From Prosapia bicincta (taxonomy: Eukaryota > Arthropoda > Insecta > Hemiptera > Cercopidae), in contig JBAIZL010000008.1 in NCBI GenBank assembly GCA_036971475.1, positions 36,414,690-36,478,689 on the forward strand: a DNA stretch of 64,000 nt, read 5' to 3'. This document shows positions 61,425-64,000 of this stretch, one piece after another. The notes below the pieces were generated by a model. That model did no database searches. It was not told the origin of the DNA and saw nothing but the letters and a program-made list of their open reading frames with translations. The position numbers and the translations under genes were made by a program. The first letter of the stretch is position 1, and every line of letters begins with the position of its first letter.

Positions 61425-63501
61425 TGTCTCACCATTCTTGTATTATGTGAAGACATAGATACATTCTTTGAACTCATTTCTTTAATCTTTCCTTATCTTT
61501 AATTGTTAGTCTATCTTACTTTAAAATTTACTATATTTCAGTGCATTAAATATAATTTTATGTTTAAATACTGCTTCCTTCAAGTGTATTTAAATGTGTA
61601 TAATAATCCTATTGACTTCTTTAAGCTATGAACCTAACAGCAAATACCAGTTTTATTTCCCCTGTAGGCTATTATACCAATTCCATTACTGATGCAATAC
61701 TTACCAATTTCTGTATTTCATCCAGTGCTGGAAGATTCAAGGAGTAAGTGAATTGAATCAAAAGAATTGCAGTTGTTTGCAAACTGAGTAAGACTAGGCA
61801 TTATTATTTGAGTAATTTGATTCAAATTATACCATTTTAATTTTAAATTAAAAAAAAAAAAATTTAACAATAGCAATTATAAAATGTGAAAGCAATTGTA
61901 TATTTGATTATTTTATACAATGAATATAATAATAATATAAATACTTTAAAGTGGATTTCAGGAAAAAATACTGAGGCAACATTTTGTATTGTATCAGTCA
62001 ATGATTTTTTCTATCTTAATAATTAAAGTGCTTGAATAACATAGCTTGAATAACTAAGCAAACAAGTTTCTTACTTAATAAGAACATCGTTCAATGCTTC
62101 ACATTCTAAATAGACTAGCAAAGGTGTGTAAAACAATGCCATCAAGATAAACTAGTCAGATGTGTAACTAAGCCGTGGTTTTAGTTAGTAACTCATTCCC
62201 ATTGAGTAATATCTTTAATTAGTACCCTCAGAGTAAATTTTTTACAATAGTTTTCCTAAGATTTAGTTTAGAATACAGGAAATATTTTAAAGTTTTATAC
62301 ATTTCAGTACATTTTTTTGCCTTTCCTAACATTAAAATATTTTTCTTTATGTTTCGGAATAACTCCATTTTTTGAGAATGGAATTATTCGAAAAAGCATC
62401 AACAAAAAAAAATATTTTAATCTTATAAAATGCAAAAAAATGTACTCAAATATATACAAATATTCCTAACAGAAGCGAAGAAGAGTACATTAAGAATTTT
62501 AAAATTGCTTTTATACTTGTTTTATTAATCCATATAGTTATGAACATAATCAACTGAAATTTTAACTTAACTTAATCTATGAGATAATTTCCTATCATAT
62601 TATCACTAAGTTATTTATATCTAATGTTGCATAATAATATTAACAGTTATATTTGTATGTTTATTTTTGAAATAGTTGAAAGCTATAAGTATTATAGTAA
62701 ACATTGGACCGCGTAGTCTGTTACGTTCAGTGAAACTTTTAATAATGTAAAGTCATAAAATAAATATTGTTCACAAACAACAAGGCAAGCTCGATTTAAA
62801 AAAATACACTACTATTACAGAAACTTGGTATCATTGAAAGAACAAAAAATAGATCATAGCAATAAGAAATAGTTTTCATAAATATTCTAGTAGATACAAA
62901 CATTCACTAAAAACACTTGTAAATACGTTACAACTTGGCTATAGTACCACTTACTTATATTTATTGAGGACAACCATTTTGGGAGATGTATCCTGTAACA
63001 TATCTCCCGAAACGGCCATCCTCAACAAATATAAGTAAGTGGTACTATAGGCAAGTGTAACTTATTTACAAGTGTTTTATAGTGAAAGCTAGTAGCTCAC
63101 GTGAAGATAGAATCAACAAATAGAGAAATTCAATTTATTAATTCACATTTTATTGTCATAAGCCCAACAAAGTAAACTCGTATATTTATGTTCATACTAG
63201 TGAAAGGGTTTAAATAGTGAATTACATAAAAACTTCATGTTGATCAACAAAATAATGTGTCCAATCATTCTTTCACAAAATCAGCCATTTATTTTATGTA
63301 ATACTCTTTGTAAATATTTTTTAATCCTCTAAAGAAATATATTATATGCAAATATTAACAAAAACTTTTGTTTTTGTTTCAGGCACACAAACATTTGGAT
63401 GCAAATTTGTTAAGAGAAAGGCTTATGAACTTGAAGTTAAGAGGTCTATTATAAACCTCATTAACAAGAATATGAATCATTGGATTTTGTATCAAATATA
63501 A
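60085..63501 (+). CDS. Gene 3: small secreted protein, unknown family (three exons)
   Basis: Exons are 60085-60330, 61668-61743 and 63383-63501, in phases 0 and 1, with donors GTGAGA and GTAAGT, acceptors CCTGTAG and TTTTCAG, and stop TAA. The product is 146 residues. Residues 1-19 (MKYLLSLFFLIFYVTLSLG) are a typical signal peptide. The mature part is basic: GKHKKTMNKDD, RLRNKRIRHR at the end of exon 1, a hydrophobic stretch AIIPIPLLMQYLPISVFHP in exon 2, and a likely helix AYELEVKRSIINLINKN in exon 3. One cysteine remains after the signal peptide. The RLRNKRIRHR run could be a furin-type cleavage region. I recognise no family. It does not align convincingly with genes 1 and 2. An AATAAA lies near 63769. 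Confidence 0.6.
60331..61667. other. Gene 3 intron 1
   Basis: AT-rich intron of 1.3 kb. The only element seen is a microsatellite, (AT)n then (AC)n, at 61370-61422. Confidence 0.5.
61744..63382. other. Gene 3 intron 2
   Basis: 1.6 kb. It has a hairpin at 62357-62393 (GAATAACTCCATT with AATGGAATTATTC) followed by CGAAA. PLE-flank words (ATTCCTAACAGAAG) at 62462 are shared with 24652, and there is a foldback at 62925-63080. Confidence 0.5.
62925..63080. repeat. Foldback with GAAA at the neck
   Basis: Arms containing TAGTACCACTTACTTATATTT and its complement pair over about 60 bp. The centre has GGGAGAUGU with ACAUAUCUCCC, then GAAACGGCC. This resembles the PLE-end foldbacks in layout, but the linker does not fit the YYGWCAAU pattern. 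Confidence 0.7.
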
Positions 63502-64000
63502 TAACCTTAATATTGTTCATAAACCGTGTTTACTTATAAAGCAAATGTAAGGGTAAAAACATAGTGTTTATAAATGCAAACGTTGATAATTAAGAATCTT
63601 ACTGTTTTATTATAACAAATACTTTTTTGCAAAAAATGTGACGGTAAAGTAATTTTGGTTCTGGTAATTTGAGTTGTCAATTTTAAAACAAATTATTATT
63701 GAATACAAAAAAAAGGAGTTTTCTTTAGCTATTTTGTGTTTTTCTTCCAAACATATAGCGAAATTATAATAAATGAATATAATTGTAGAAACTAGACGTG
63801 GTTTGACATTGTGTCATAACTATTGTTATACCTTGCCAATGCTTCCAGTTAACTATTGTGATTACCATTATTTATTTATTTATTCTTAAAGTTTATTTAT
63901 TTTATTAATGAGCCTGGGAGTCTGCTGCATCACCAGTGGTTACCACGATGAATACTATTTATGTCAAAAACATTTATAACTTATACTATATGAATGTTGC
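63502..64000. other. Gene 3 3' region
   Basis: AT-rich, with a possible polyadenylation signal near 63769. No further gene is seen. Confidence 0.4.

Noticed and set aside
62925..63080. Fifth member of the non-canonical hammerhead group
   Set aside because: GAAA and a hairpin are present but the linker is about 12 bases and does not match; its arms are simply symmetric.

Overview
The window looks like arthropod, most likely insect, nuclear DNA. It is strongly AT-rich, split by kilobase introns with consensus GT/AG sites, and loaded with dead transposons typical of insect genomes: Penelope-like elements (PLEs) with GIY-YIG endonuclease remnants, hAT, pogo/Tigger, LINE fragments, a solo LTR, a tRNA-derived SINE-like repeat and satellites. 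There are no operons or ribosome binding sites. The species cannot be named from the sequence.

Three spliced plus-strand genes for small proteins can be supported. Gene 1 (exons 2359-2521, 5201-5328, 13050-13151; 5' end outside the window or not found) and gene 2 (first exon 16708-17031 or alternatively 18648-18911, then 22510-22612, 32070-32197, 42639-42788) are tandem paralogues. They share intron phases 1 and 0 and an internal exon of exactly 128 nt, and both encode a domain that resembles the DUF167/YggU (UPF0235) fold. In gene 2 both first exons encode a signal peptide, so the domain appears to be secreted. Gene 3 (60085-60330, 61668-61743, 63383-63501) encodes a 146-residue secreted protein that I do not recognise.

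Layout: 1-2300 PLE-end foldbacks, a LINE RNase H fragment and a 32-bp tandem array; 2359-13151 gene 1, whose last intron (7.7 kb) holds two head-to-head PLE copies, palindromic PLE ends, AT microsatellites, a 1.1-kb solo LTR and a SINE-like repeat; 13.7-14.5 kb a pogo/Tigger MITE; 16.7-42.8 kb gene 2, with introns containing three PLE 3' fragments, a GC-richer ~138-bp satellite (26.5-28.2 kb), a Tigger MITE inside a PLE ORF, two hAT copies in inverted orientation (32.9-36.6 and 38.7-41.4 kb), a 47-bp satellite between them and an older Tigger split by the second hAT; 46.4-58.9 kb a 12.5-kb array of 45/47-bp units; 58.9-59.2 kb a LINE fragment; 60-63.5 kb gene 3.

The most unusual signal is at the 3' ends of the PLE fragments. 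Two sites carry a near-canonical minimal hammerhead ribozyme core (CUGAUGA, hairpin, GAAA, very short stem III). Several PLE families carry the same three-way-junction layout with a different but recurrent linker (roughly YYGWCAAU) in place of CUGANGA, attached to hairpins of unrelated sequence. Whether these are decayed hammerheads, an active variant, or another PLE terminal structure needs experiment. All stems and alignments here were read by eye, without folding or database searches.
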